Shown piece by piece: positions 1 to 10,559 of a stretch of 27,151 bases of DNA. The notes below the pieces were generated by a model, which searched no databases, was not told the DNA's origin, and was given only the letters and a program-made list of their open reading frames with translations. The stretch is from Moniliophthora roreri (taxonomy: Eukaryota > Basidiomycota > Agaricomycetes > Agaricales > Marasmiaceae). How positions within the stretch are numbered: position 1 is the stretch's first letter; each line of letters opens with the position of its first letter. The position numbers were made by a program, and so were the translations under genes. The stretch lies in contig LATX02000051.1 of assembly GCA_001466705.2 (NCBI GenBank), positions 1 through 27,151 of the forward strand. Reading direction: 5' to 3'.

Positions 1-561
1 TGTATGGGTATGGTAACGAGCCCTAATCGCACTTTACCATCCCCTACTCATGACAACGGGCCGATCCTCCTTGTAAGTGTAGACTTTGTTCGACCCGAGA
101 GACCCAGATGCTTGAGTTATTACTGAAGCCATTTTTACATTTCAGCACAACAATTGCATTCAAGGAGAAAATGGGCTCGCATCACTCGATAAAGTGATGA
201 TACCAGATATTGTTATGCTCAGGACTCGCCCTATATTCTACAAGATCCTGGTCACCTCTGCTCTCAGTTGCTTCGTCATTGAAGGTACATACCCAAAAGA
301 GACCACAATGGTCTCCAGATGCGTTGTTGTATCTCCTTCACGGCACCTCAGAGAAGGCATAGAGTCTCTGACATACCAAAGGATTGCTTTACAACACTTC
401 TGCTTTCAAAGAAGTTGCCAGATCGTCATGAAAGAGGTTTCTGGTCTAGGTGGCGGTATCGATTATAAGTGAGTGCAACCTATACGACACTCTCTCTCAT
501 TCTCATTTTTGTTTTATCAAGATTCGTTTGCCACTTTTATGCACTATCACAGGATACTTGA
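1..561 (+). CDS. Unidentified fungal protein, 3' part of a spliced gene
   Basis: I do not recognise the family. The gene runs in from the left edge. An open frame from base 1 reaches a GT donor at 73. A 73-nt intron ends at a TTTCAG acceptor at 145, and the frame continues in phase 0 from 146 through a motif reading VMLRTRPIFYKILVTSAL to a stop near 470. The join keeps one continuous frame with no stop, which is the main reason to believe it is coding. A second possible donor (GTGAGT at 469) and acceptor (521) would change the last residues and move the stop to about 561. The RPIFYKI-type stretch reminds me of hypothetical proteins common in agaric genomes, possibly with a crinkler-like arrangement, but this is weak. 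The N-terminus is outside the window. The protein has no obvious membrane segment. Confidence 0.5.
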
Positions 562-1198
562 TTACTTTACCCAACCTTAATCCACATTCCCGCTTTCCCG
601 CTTTCCATGTAGTTTGAGTTGAATGGCATCTTCGTTCCCAAGATACCACAGTCCAAAGCACATCAGACTCAACCACTTGAGCACTCGTTTTCAAGTTGAA
701 GAAGTTCGATACTTGAACAAGAAGGGAGGGGTTTTTACATACAACCATCGAAAGAATACTGACATAGAGGCGCAAGGAGCAGTAGCTTGCATGCATCAAA
801 AGCATAGGCGAGTAGCACTCTTCGGCCTTGTACTTAGTATCGGTTGTGGCTATGGCTGCGTTATTCTTCAACCTGGCTTGCTCGTCATAGTCATGTGAAT
901 CCCACAGGAAACCTATGGAATGACATCCTTGAAAGCCGCAGTGCGATATAGACTAATAGTCATCCAATCCATCAAATTGTATTGTTGACGGCAATGCCAG
1001 GCTGATATTAGACTCAGAGTAAGATCTATGAGATTCAAGAGGTATCACCAAGTGCAAGGACTCTATGTAGAACTGTGTAACATTTTCTGCAGTGGGAGGC
1101 TGTGGCATGTCACCGTTGTTGAAACAGCCTCAAGATTTTGGGTTGTTCTCTGGATTTCAGAGAGTGTGGATGGAGTCTTCGTCGGGCTCCATCTTCGA
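562..1198. other. Left flank of element A, no gene recognised
   Basis: Open frames on both strands (503-871 minus, 623-898 plus, 1028-1267 plus) overlap each other and match no family I know. The frame at 1028-1267 runs into the inverted repeat of element A, so its C-terminal end is transposon sequence. Nothing else supportable is seen. Confidence 0.4.
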
Positions 1199-1239
1199 TC
1201 ACCTATGGTGCCCGAGAAATACCACAGGTTTGATGGCAA

Positions 1240-1595
1240 GCTATGCCTATCTCGGCATCAAATATGAAGAGTTTTTGGGCTGAGAGGGCACCTGTCGTTA
1301 AAACCCATCATTAATTCTGGTAATTTGAATTTTGCACCAAGAGCTCACTCCAAGGTCGAACTTCTCACTGAACTTCCTGACCTCTCAGTCCGGCACTTCC
1401 CGTTCTATCGATATCGTCATCATTTCCTTTTTGTCGCCGTTGCCATCACCGCATGTTCCTGTCGCCGAGTCCCGACCATCAATTGCATAAATATAGATCA
1501 ACATCCACCTCTTGACATCAAACCGCCATGATGCTGCCGCCTCAGGCCCATGATGCCCATCCAGTGTCCCCTTCCCTTTCCAGATTTATCGCCGA
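1240..1595 (+). repeat. Left terminal inverted repeat of element A
   Basis: 356 bp, starting GCTATGCCTATCTCGGCATC and ending at GATTTATCGCCGA. It pairs with 3774-4129. Differences between the arms are mainly C/T and G/A, many at CpG. It contains a short frame beginning ATGATGCTGCCGCC that ends at a TAG directly before a GTAAGT, so it is not a usable exon. Confidence 0.85.
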
Positions 1596-3773
1596 AGTAT
1601 CAAATGTGCCATATATTTCGTCCTAGGTAAGTCATTTCTCTACGTACTGACCCTTATTTTCTTTCACACGTCTCATTCAGGAGGCATGCCACGCCATTAC
1701 AACTCCACTTTCATTGTAGCTTCTGTTAGGCAGATAGCAGTTGGATGGGTCCTGTAAAGGACATCTTACTCATGGATGTATGGGAACTTGGATGAGGTGA
1801 GTTTTCACCTGATATTTTATCTCACCTTTTGCATTGACCTCCATGATGAGGCGGGTTCGTGTATAGACTTGTGGAAACTAATGCCCAGCTTCAACGCTGT
1901 TCAATCAATGGCTTACTGCTGAGCTTTTGATGTTATCCGAGACATTTCTCATGGTCGCCTACAGTCAAGGTGACCTGCACTGGTCCCTACATCCCATCAT
2001 GTCGGCTTTGTGGGGGGAATTTCCAAGCTGTCAAGACTAAATTTCAGCATACTAGTTTGGATACAAACCATTGCTGAACACTTAGTACAGATTATGCTGG
2101 TGAGCATTCTGAATTGAGATGATCTTGCTTCTCAGATTATTGATTACATTTTCTTGCATCTGGAAATCATCTGGCCCTATCAAAACTGCAGATACACATC
2201 TCTCCAGGCTCATTTGACCCTGCACCCATAGCAAATCTTCAAGTTCTACAAGAGGTGATCATGTTGTATTGATTCCAGAATGCAGTAGTAAAAGACCAAT
2301 CAACAGTGTTTTGGGGCCCTTTCAGCTCTCATAATTAGCAATACCTTGTACAGATACCTGCCTGAGCAACTGTAACCTGCTAGCTGATATTTAATTCCTA
2401 GACGTGGGAGCTTGTGATGTGTTACAGTGTACTCAGATATTCATAACAAGGATAGCTGTGGAGGTGTTGTGCCAATATTGACCATAAGAATAACAGATGT
2501 ATGATAATGGTAGAGAGAATTGTAAATGCCATTACTGAAAGTGTGTATCTTCTTAACTTAAGCCTCATTGAGCGAGGGATTACCGAGAAAGCACTGCAGA
2601 CTGTTGCCTCAGACATCTCGGGATCACACTCAAGACCCAAAGAAGTATTCACATACCATCTTGTTCTCATCGCAACATCTTCAAAGTGTGAATATAAGCT
2701 CAGTGAGTGCCAACAATTATTTAACAATAACGTCTTGCTGACCAAAAAGGTGAGAATTTTTGGCACTAGAGGTGGGCAGTTGCATTAAGAGATCAACATC
2801 TGGCAATAAGGTGTCTTACTTACCATTCAACCAAAATAAATTTGAGGTGGACAAAAGCGATAAGAACTATCAGATACTGGTCATAGTAGCTTTATGAAGC
2901 AGTTTGGCCCCATCCCAAAGGATGTGGGGTGAGTAATTGGTAAGTTGTCAACCGTGGTGATCATCTAGAAAAGTTTCTCCTACTTTGTTCCATCAACATG
3001 CTATCCTAAACACTTAGAGAAATTGCAAGGCTCTTCAAATTGTATTAACAGCATTGATGAATATAGACTAGTTGTGATATTTAAAGGTAGATTCATGGAG
3101 ATTGAGTAAAAGCTTCGTGTTTGTTCATACAACTTTAAATACAGAAAGTGCTATCGAAAAACAATCTGGAAATCAAGGCAATCAACTCACTAAGCTGGAT
3201 GACCATCATTTGGATCCAAAGTGAAATGTACATTGTGAACATATACAACCTATGTCTAGGATGTGAAGTACTATCACGGAGACATGGAATGATTTACCAT
3301 GCCCAAAACTGTGGCCAGCAGTCCTGACAGAGATGTTGCCGTAAATGAGAACTAGAACTACAAAAAGATTGGAAATCAGGAAAAAAAACACCTACCATTC
3401 TCCATCACAGCATACGGTCAAACTCACTGAGGGAGGATTCTCTGAGTGAGAACATGAGTGTGTATCCATGACATCATAGAAATTGACCCAGGATCAATGC
3501 CCTAGAGGAGTCTGGCATACTTAATGGTAAGATTTCAAGATGAGGAGACGAAACAGCTATCTGGATACATACCATATACGTTCCAGTCTTCGGACGGCCC
3601 TAGGAAATAGCTTGATCCACTTCTCGTTATGCTTGGCATCTATTCCCAGCTGAAACAGGATTAGTCCAATCAGAAGATAAGCTTAAGAGTATTCTATTTG
3701 ATAGTTGCTTTAGAACAGCACTTGAGGGACTCACTTCTAGTCCAGACAGTACATGGCCATTCCACCTAACACC

Positions 3774-4129
3774 TCGGCGATAAATCTGGAAAGGGAAGGG
3801 GACACTGGATGGGCATTATGGGCCTGAGGTGGCAGCATCATGGCGGTTTGATGTCAAGAGGCGGATGTTGATCTATATTTATGCAATTGATGGTCAGGAC
3901 TCGGCAACGGGGACATGCGGTGATGGTGACGGCAACGAAAAGGAAACAATGATGATATCAATAGAACAGGAAGTGCCAGACTGAGAGGTCAGGAAGTTCA
4001 GTGAGAAGTTCAACCTTGAAGTGAGCTCTTGGTGCAAAATTCAAATTACCAGAATTAATGATGGGTTTTAACGATGGGCACCCTCTCAGCCCAAAAACTC
4101 TTCATATTTGATGCCGAGATAGGCATAGC
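3774..4129 (-). repeat. Right terminal inverted repeat of element A
   Basis: Reverse complement of 1240-1595, also 356 bp. Beyond 4129 the sequence becomes GTTGAAACGTGG and no longer matches the 40-bp outer extension seen next to the left end of A and the right end of D. Confidence 0.85.
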
Positions 4130-4328
4130 GTTGAAACGTGGAGGGGCAGAGGCCTCAGACTGATAATGACCTGAAGCTGTTAATACACTCATATCATGAT
4201 TCCTGAAGAGAAGTTCAAGACTTGTTACTTGTATATGCCTACTACTATACACAAAGAGATTCGATACATAAATAAAAGCTAATCCAGCGCTGTTCATGAA
4301 GAAGGGACGAAGAAGAAAAGTTCGTAAA
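4130..4328. other. Short single-copy segment between element copies
   Basis: About 200 bp that match neither element copy nor any gene I recognise. It ends at the gap character at 4329. It could be original host sequence flanking the insertion of A. Confidence 0.4.
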
Positions 4329-4329
4329 N

Positions 4330-4537
4330 GCGATGGCGACGAAAAGGAAACGATGATGATATTGGTAGAATGGGAAGTGCCAGACTGAGAGGTCAGGAAG
4401 TTCAGCGAGAAGTTTGACCTTGGAGTGAGCTCTTGGTGCAAAATTCAAATTACCAGAATTAATGATGGGTTTTAACGACAGGTGCCCTCTCAGCCCAAAA
4501 ACTCTTCATATTTGATGCCGAGATAGGTGTAGCTTGC
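4330..4537 (-). mobile_element. Fragment B: right end of a second element copy
   Basis: After the gap at 4329 the sequence is the last ~200 bp of the right terminal inverted repeat. It continues a few bases past the 356-bp boundary (AGCTTGCCATCAAA) exactly as fragment D does, then turns straight into the left end of fragment C. The rest of this copy is missing at the gap. Confidence 0.75.
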
Positions 4538-4564
4538 CATCAAATATGAAGAGTTTTTGGGCTG
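4491..4564. repeat. Perfect 27-bp palindrome with a 20-nt loop at the B/C junction
   Basis: Bases 4491-4517 and 4538-4564 are exact reverse complements separated by 4518-4537. The arms are the outer ends of two inverted-repeat termini. The imperfect pairing goes on outward for roughly 190 bp on each side, up to the gap at 4329. The junction uses the shared bases CATCAAA. Confidence 0.85.
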
Positions 4565-6758
4565 ATCAGAGGGCGCCCGTCGTTAAAACCCATCATTAAT
4601 TCTGGTAATTTGAATTTTGCACCAAGAGCTCACTTCAAGGTTGAACTTCTCACTGAACTTCCTGACCTCTCAGTCTGGCACTTCCTGTTCTATTGATATC
4701 ATCATTGTTTCCTTTTCGTTGCCGTCACCATCACTGCATGTTCCCATCGCCGAGTCCTGACTATTAATTGCATAAATATAGATCAACATCCACCTCTTGA
4801 CATCAAACCGCCATGATGCTGCCACCTCAGGCCCATGATGCCCATCCAGTGTCCCCTTCCCTTTCCAGATTTATTGCCGAAGTATCAAATGTGCCATATA
4901 TTTTGTCCTAGGTAAGTCATTTCTCTATGTACTGACCCTTATTTTCTTTCACACGTCTCATTCAGGAGGCATGCCACACCATTACAACTCCACTTTCATC
5001 GTAGCTTCCGTTAGGCAGATAGCAGTTGGATGGGTCCTGTAAAGGACATCTTACTCATGGATGTATGGGAACTTGGATGAGGTGAGTTTTCACCTGATAT
5101 TTTATCTCACCTTTTGCATTGACCTCCATGACGAGGCGGGTTCATGTATAGACTCATGGAAACTAATGCCCAGCTTCAACGCTGTTCAATCAATAGCTTA
5201 CCGCCAAGCTTTTGATGTCATCTGAGACATTTCTCATGTCGCCTACAGTCAAGGTGACCCGCACTAGTCCTTACATCCCATCATGTCGGCTTTGCGGGGG
5301 GAATTTCCAAGCTGTCAAGACTAAATTTCAGCATACTAGTTTGGATACAAACCATTGCTGAACACTTAGTACAAATCATGCTGGTGAGCATTCTGAATTG
5401 AGATGATCTTGCTTCTCAGATTATTGATTACATTTTCTTGCATCTGGAAATCATCTGGCCCCATCAAAACTGCAGATACACATCTCTCCAGGCTCATTTG
5501 ACCCTGCACCCGTAGCAAATCCTCAAGTTCTACAAGAGGTGATCATGTCCTATTGATTCCAGAATGCAGTAGTAAAAGACCAATCAACAGTGTTTTGGGG
5601 CCCTTTCAGCTCCCATAATTAGCGATACCTTGTACAGACACCTGCCTGAGCAACTGTAACCTGCTAGCTGACATTTAATTCCTAGACATGGGAGCTCGTG
5701 ATGTGNCTGTGGAGGTGTTGAGTTGAGCACCAATATTGACCATAAGAATAACAGATATATGATAATGGTAGAGAGAATCATAAATGCCATTACTGAAGGT
5801 GTGTATCTTCTTAACTTAAGCCTCGTTGAGGGAGGGATTACCGAGAAAGCACTGCAGACCATTGCCTTGGACATCTCAGGATCATACTCAAGACCCAAAG
5901 AAGTATTCACATACTGTCTTGTTTTCATCACAACGTCTTCAAACTGTGAATATAAGCTCAGTGAGTGCCAACAATTATTTAACAATAAAATCTTGCTGAC
6001 TGAAAAGGTGAGAATTTTTGGCACTATGAATGGGCAGTTGCATTAGCAGATCAACATCTGGCAATAAGGTGTCTTACTTACCATTCAACCGAAATAAATT
6101 TGAGGTGGACAAAAGCAATAAGAACTATCAGATACTGGTCATAGTGGCTTTATGAAGCAGTTCAGCCCCATCCCAAAGGATGTGGGGTGAGTAATCGGTA
6201 AGTTGTCGACCGTGGTGATGTGTGGTGATCACAGCATGGTGATCATCTAGAAAAGTTTCTCCTACTTTGTTCCATCAACGCGCTATCCTAAACACTTAGA
6301 GAAATTGCAAGGCTCTTCAAATTGTATTAACAGCATTGATGAATATAGACTAGTTGTGATATTTAAAGGTAGATTCATGGAGATTGAGTAAAAGCTTCAT
6401 GTTTGTTTGTACAACTTTAAATACAGAAAGTGCTATCAAAAAACAATCTGGAAATCAAGGCGATCAACTCGCTATGCTGGATAACAGTCATTTGGATCCA
6501 AAGTGAAATGTACATTGTGAACGTATACAACCTATGTCTAGGATGTGAAGTACTATCATGGAGACACGGAATGATTTACCATGCCCAAAACTGTGGCCAG
6601 CAGTCCTGACAGATGTTGCCGTAAATGAGAACTAGAACTATGAAAAGATCGGAAATCAGGAAAAAAAAACACCTACCATTCTCTATCACAGCATATGGTC
6701 AAACTCACTGAGGGAGGATTCTCCGAGTGAGAACATGAGTGCGTATCCATGACATCAT
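4538..6758 (+). mobile_element. Fragment C: left part of an element copy
   Basis: Starts 16 bases inside the left inverted repeat (4538-4880 corresponds to 1256-1595) and follows element A through the interior to the equivalent of about 3477, where the gap at 6759 ends it. A gap at 5706 replaces roughly 34 bases that A and D have. It shares with D, and not with A, an extra GTGGTGAT-rich insertion near 6217-6246, so C and D are the closer pair. Differences from A are dominated by C/T and G/A. Confidence 0.8.
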
Positions 6759-6759
6759 N

Positions 6760-8749
6760 ATTCAACCCTGCACCCATAGCAAATCTTCAAGTTCTACAAG
6801 AGGTGATCATGTCCTATTGATTCCAGAATGCAGTAGTAAAAGACCAATCAACAGTGTTTTGGGGCCCTTTCAGCTCCCATAATTAGCGATACCTTGTACA
6901 GACACCTGCCTGAGCAACTGTAACCTGCTAGCTGACATTTAATTCCTAGACATGGGAGCTCGTGATGTGTTCCAGTGTACTCAGATATTCATAACGAAGA
7001 TAGCTGTGGAGGTGTTGAGTTGAGCACCAATATTGACCATAAGAATAACAGATATATGATAATGGTAGAGAGAATCATAAATGCCATTACTAAAGGTGTG
7101 TATCTTCTTAACTTAAGCCTCATTGAGTGAGGGATTACCGAGAAAGCACTGCAGACCATTGCCTTGGACATCTCAGGATCATACTCAAGACCCAAAGAAG
7201 TATTCACATACTGTCTTGTTTTCATCACAACGTCTTCAAACTGTGAATATAAGCTCAGTGAGTGCCAACAATTATTTAACAATAAAATCTTGCTGACTGA
7301 AAAGGTGAGAATTTTTGGCACTATGAATGGGCAGTTGCATTAGCAGATCAACATCTGGCAATAAGGTGTCTTACTTACCATTCAACCGAAATAAATTTGA
7401 AGTGGACAAAAGCAATAAGAACTATCAGATACTGGTCATAGTGGCTTTATGAAGCAGTTTGGCCCCATCCCAAAGGATGTGGGGTGAGTAATCGGTAAGT
7501 TGTCAACTGTGGTGATGTGTGGTGATCACAGCGTGGTGATCATCTAGAAAAGTTTCTCCTACTTTGTTCCATCAATGCGCTATTCTAAACACTTAGAGAA
7601 ATTGCAAGGCTCTTCAAATTGTATTAACAGCATTGATGAATATAGACTAGTTGTGATATTTAAAGGTAGATTCATGGAGATTGAGTAAAAGCTTCATGTT
7701 TGTTTGTAAAACTTTAAATACAGAAAGTGCTATCAAAAAACAATCTGGAAATCAAGGCAGTCAACTCACTATGCTGGATAACAGTCATTTGGATCCAAAG
7801 TGAAATGTACATTGTGAATGTATACAACCTATGTCTAGGATGTGAAGTACTATCACAGAGACACGGAATGATTTACCATGCCCAAAACTGTGGCCAGCAG
7901 TCCTGACAGAGATGTTGCCGTAAATGAGAACTAGAACTACGAAAAGATCGGAAATCAGGAAAAAAAAACACCTACCATTCTCTATCACAGCATACCGTCA
8001 AACTCACTGAGGGAGAATTCTCCGAGTGAGAACATGAGTGCGTATCCATGACATCATAGAAATTGACCCGGGATCAATGCCCTGGAGGAGTCTGGCATAC
8101 TTAATGGTAAGATTTCAAGATGAGGAGACGAAAAAGCTATCTGGATATGTACCATATACGTTCCAGTCTTCGGACGGCCCTAGGAAACAGCTCGATCCAC
8201 CTCTTGTTATGCTCGGCATCTATTCCCAGCTGAAACAGGATTAGTCCAATCAGAAGATAAGCTTAAGAGTATTCTAATTGATAGTTGCTTTAGAACAGCA
8301 CTTGAGGGACTCACTTCTAGTCCAGACAGTACATGGACATTCCACCTAACACCTCGGCGATAAATCCGGAAAGGGGAGGGGACACTGGATGGGCATCATG
8401 GGCCCGAGGCGGCGGCATCATGGCGGTTTGATGTCAAGAGGCGGATGTTGATCTATATTTATGCAATTGATGGTCGGGACTCGGCGACGGGAACATGCGG
8501 TGATGGCGACGGCGACAAAAAGGAAACGATGACGATATCAGTAGAACGGGAAGTGCCAGACCGAGAGGTCAGGAAGTTCAGCGAGAAGTTCGACCTTGGA
8601 GTGAGCTCTCGGTGCAAAATTCAAATTACCAGAATTAATGATGGGTTTTAATGACGGGCGCCCTCTCAGCCCAAAAACTCTTCATATTTGATGCCGAGAT
8701 AGGCGTAGCTTGCCATCAAACCTATGATATTTCTTGGGCACCATAGGTG
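6760..8749 (+). mobile_element. Fragment D: right part of an element copy, ending inside a kinase gene
   Basis: Begins at the equivalent of position ~2212 of element A, so it repeats the content of 5497-6758 (copy C), and runs to the right inverted repeat 8354-8709 (356 bp, same length as in A). It then continues for 40 bp (8710-8749, to CACCATAGGTG) that are also found, inverted, outside the left end of A. Directly beyond lies an open kinase reading frame on the minus strand. The simplest view is that C and D are overlapping or allelic pieces of one insertion joined across a gap, but two real copies cannot be excluded. Confidence 0.75.
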
Positions 8750-9447
8750 CTTCTTCAAGAACTGTATGATAGTCCCATTCACCATCCACGGCGACACCAT
8801 ACACGGATGCCTTGGAAAGTTCTCCGCGTCGATACCCAAGAAGGGCAGTACAAACTTGTGTTCCAGTTGACGCCATATGAGTGNTCTAAAAGCCAAAGTC
8901 AGTCCGGACTGATATACGCGACAAGGTATAGCATGTACAACACACCTGAAAGATCTTATGCCTTGCATCATGCTGATCATTCTGAAATGTCCTCAACCTC
9001 TTCAAAGCAACCGCCGCCTGGCTATCCCCGTAGAAACTCTTGAAAGCGTCTCCAAACGTTCCGCCAAAACAGCATCGGCCGTCTTGGACTGGTTTGACTC
9101 CAGATATGAATATCGACATTGGGAGGCCGCTGGACAACTTGGATAGGTCGATGAGGAGCTTTCTAGCCTCAGCGCGTAAGTTTGGGTCTCGAGTAACTTT
9201 GTTCTCGTTATTTTCCTCCAGGATCTGAAAAAGTATTAGCAAAACCTGAACGATGGTTAGGATTATGACAAACCTGTTGCAACGCATCCATGAAGGCCTC
9301 CGCGTCATTACCCTTCAACGCCCTAGCATCTTCCTTCTCCTTCTCAGATGTGAGCACAGTAGCTATCATATCAGCAACCTTTTGCTCGTCCTTTGCAGCT
9401 GCCTCGTAGACTTTTGAAGAGTTGGATATCTCCATGGCATTTAACAT
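8747..9447 (-). pseudogene. TKL-type protein kinase of the agaric-expanded family, truncated by a transposon
   Basis: Exon 1 (9447-9274, 58 codons) and exon 2 (9224-8946, 93 codons) join in phase 0 across a 49-nt GT-AG intron. They give a helical N-terminal region (RAEARKLLIDLSKLSSGLP) and then the start of a kinase domain: glycine loop GGTFGDAFK and the VAI/VALK-type lysine in AVALKRLRTF. A second intron ends at TTTTAG just before the gap at 8884. Exon 3 (8883-8747) continues with LIWRQLEHKFVLPFLGID and MVSPWMVNGTIIQFLKKH, the hinge region. After this histidine the frame enters element D. The catalytic loop (HRD), DFG motif and whole C-lobe are absent, so no active kinase can be made. Members of this family in Agaricomycetes are often annotated as TKL or tyrosine-kinase-like. 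The ATG at 9447 is the first in frame; the unrecognised gene upstream could be an N-terminal extension, but I found no phase-matching splice. Confidence 0.8.
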
Positions 9448-9509
9448 CTACGAGAGCGCGATGAGGGGGGTACAAAATAAGAACAGGAACAAGAGCAGGC
9501 GCACTTCGG

Positions 9510-10535
9510 TTATTGTCTCTCGATACCTATGGCTGAGAATAACACCATGTACGGCACCGAGAGGGACCTCGTCTTCTGGTTTAGATAATGTACTGTCTGT
9601 CGAGCTAGCAACAGAGGTGCACTATCAGTCTCCGATCCACTTTGTAGAGACAGATGATTCGACGCGTACCCAAGTGAGTTGCGATAAATAGCACGTTCAG
9701 CGAGTTCAAAGAGGTGCTTTGAGAGGGATGGATCAGCATAAACCAAGGAAATAGAGACATTAAGGCGTCGTACTCACGGAGTAAATCTATCCACCAGAGT
9801 CCAATCAGTCGTCCAACTAACAAGAGATAACGTGTTCGTACCTCCTGAGGTAGGTCTGACGTGAACATCAGCAAGCTATGCACGCCGAAAGAACAGGAGC
9901 TTTACATTTCGCTGGTTGAGGCGCTCTGATGACTCTGACCGTACCAACAGAATCGGTTGATCCGACCTAATTACGGTCCTTATCAGTCAAGACACGTACA
10001 ACGTCAAACATTGAAACAATGTGCTCACCGTGATTACTGCATCACTCTCCTCAGCATACGGCTCTTCCTGAGGAATCGGGGGCAAGGGCATATTCATCTA
10101 CTCTTTCAATCTCCGTTTTCGCTCCCTCCTTTCCAACTTGGCTTTTGAAATACTTTGCGTACTGCTAATAGACGGTGCTTCAGTTGACGTCAAGGAGTGC
10201 CGTGGTGTGCTTGCATCGGTAGGTGGACGGATGTACAGACGTATCTGCGTGGATTCGGTCTGTAGAAAGTCTCTCGAGCCAACATGGGATTCACAGAAAG
10301 ATTGATAACGCACGTCATTGGAACCTGAACTAACTGAAGCTCTGGCACTGGGAAGCTGAGGCAACGGTGGTGAGGATCTGCGTAGTCCGCTAAAGCTGGG
10401 AAGCGGCGGACGAGGGTGATTTATGTGTCTCTTTCTGACGGATCGTAGAGTTCTGGGCGGTTCGCTGAGGGTTGAGGGAAGTAGGACGTCAAAATTAACG
10501 GAGGTGTTTGCAGTCGACTGGACCGACATCGTCAC
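9510..10535 (-). pseudogene. Unrecognised protein gene with in-frame stops
   Basis: The frame starts at an ATG at 10535. It encodes a proline/serine-rich N-terminus (SGLRRSSPPLPQLPSAR) and a basic stretch (KLERRERKRRLKE), then hits TAG at 10098-10100. The same frame reads on sensibly (MNMPLPPIPQEEPYAEE) to a GTGAGC donor near 10027. Further on, a coding-like frame covers about 9932 to 9510, ending with LARQTVHYLNQKTRSLSVPY and a short hydrophobic stretch. It is interrupted by TAG at 9876-9878 and TGA at 9774-9776. Each stop is one C-to-T step from a glutamine or arginine codon. The 9876 stop might fall in an intron; the other two are harder to explain away. I do not recognise the family. It lies 60 bp upstream of the kinase start on the same strand. 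Confidence 0.5.
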
Positions 10536-10559
10536 GATTGCTTAAAGACTCGGGGCCAT

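Larger units (their letters stand above)
1240..4129. mobile_element. Element A: complete copy of a ~2.9 kb DNA transposon-like element with 356-bp terminal inverted repeats
   Basis: The ends are inverted repeats of equal length: 1240-1595 and 3774-4129 are reverse complements with scattered, mostly transition, differences. The 2178-bp interior recurs in fragments C and D, so this is a repeat family and not a chance palindrome. Long TIRs and multiple copies fit a cut-and-paste (class II) element. I could not find a transposase: there is no DDE/D, hAT or KDZ-like pattern. The longest internal frames (2422-2766 minus, 2501-2788 plus) overlap on opposite strands and are interrupted differently in the copies. 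It is therefore probably non-autonomous or badly decayed. The left end shares about 41 further bases (1199-1239) with the outer end of fragment D, so the true terminus may be at about 1199, with the right end of A trimmed. I could not establish a target-site duplication. Confidence 0.8.

Noticed and set aside
2422..2788. Overlapping 114-aa (minus) and 95-aa (plus) frames inside element A, with partners at 5584-6046 and 6989-7321
   Set aside because: Opposite-strand frames over the same bases, changed or interrupted in other copies and without a known domain. They are preserved because the repeat is recent, not because of clear coding constraint.
8445..8651. Open frames within the inverted repeats (for example 1325-1531, 4245-4448, 8445-8651)
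   Set aside because: They are the same repeat read in different directions, and stops differ among copies.
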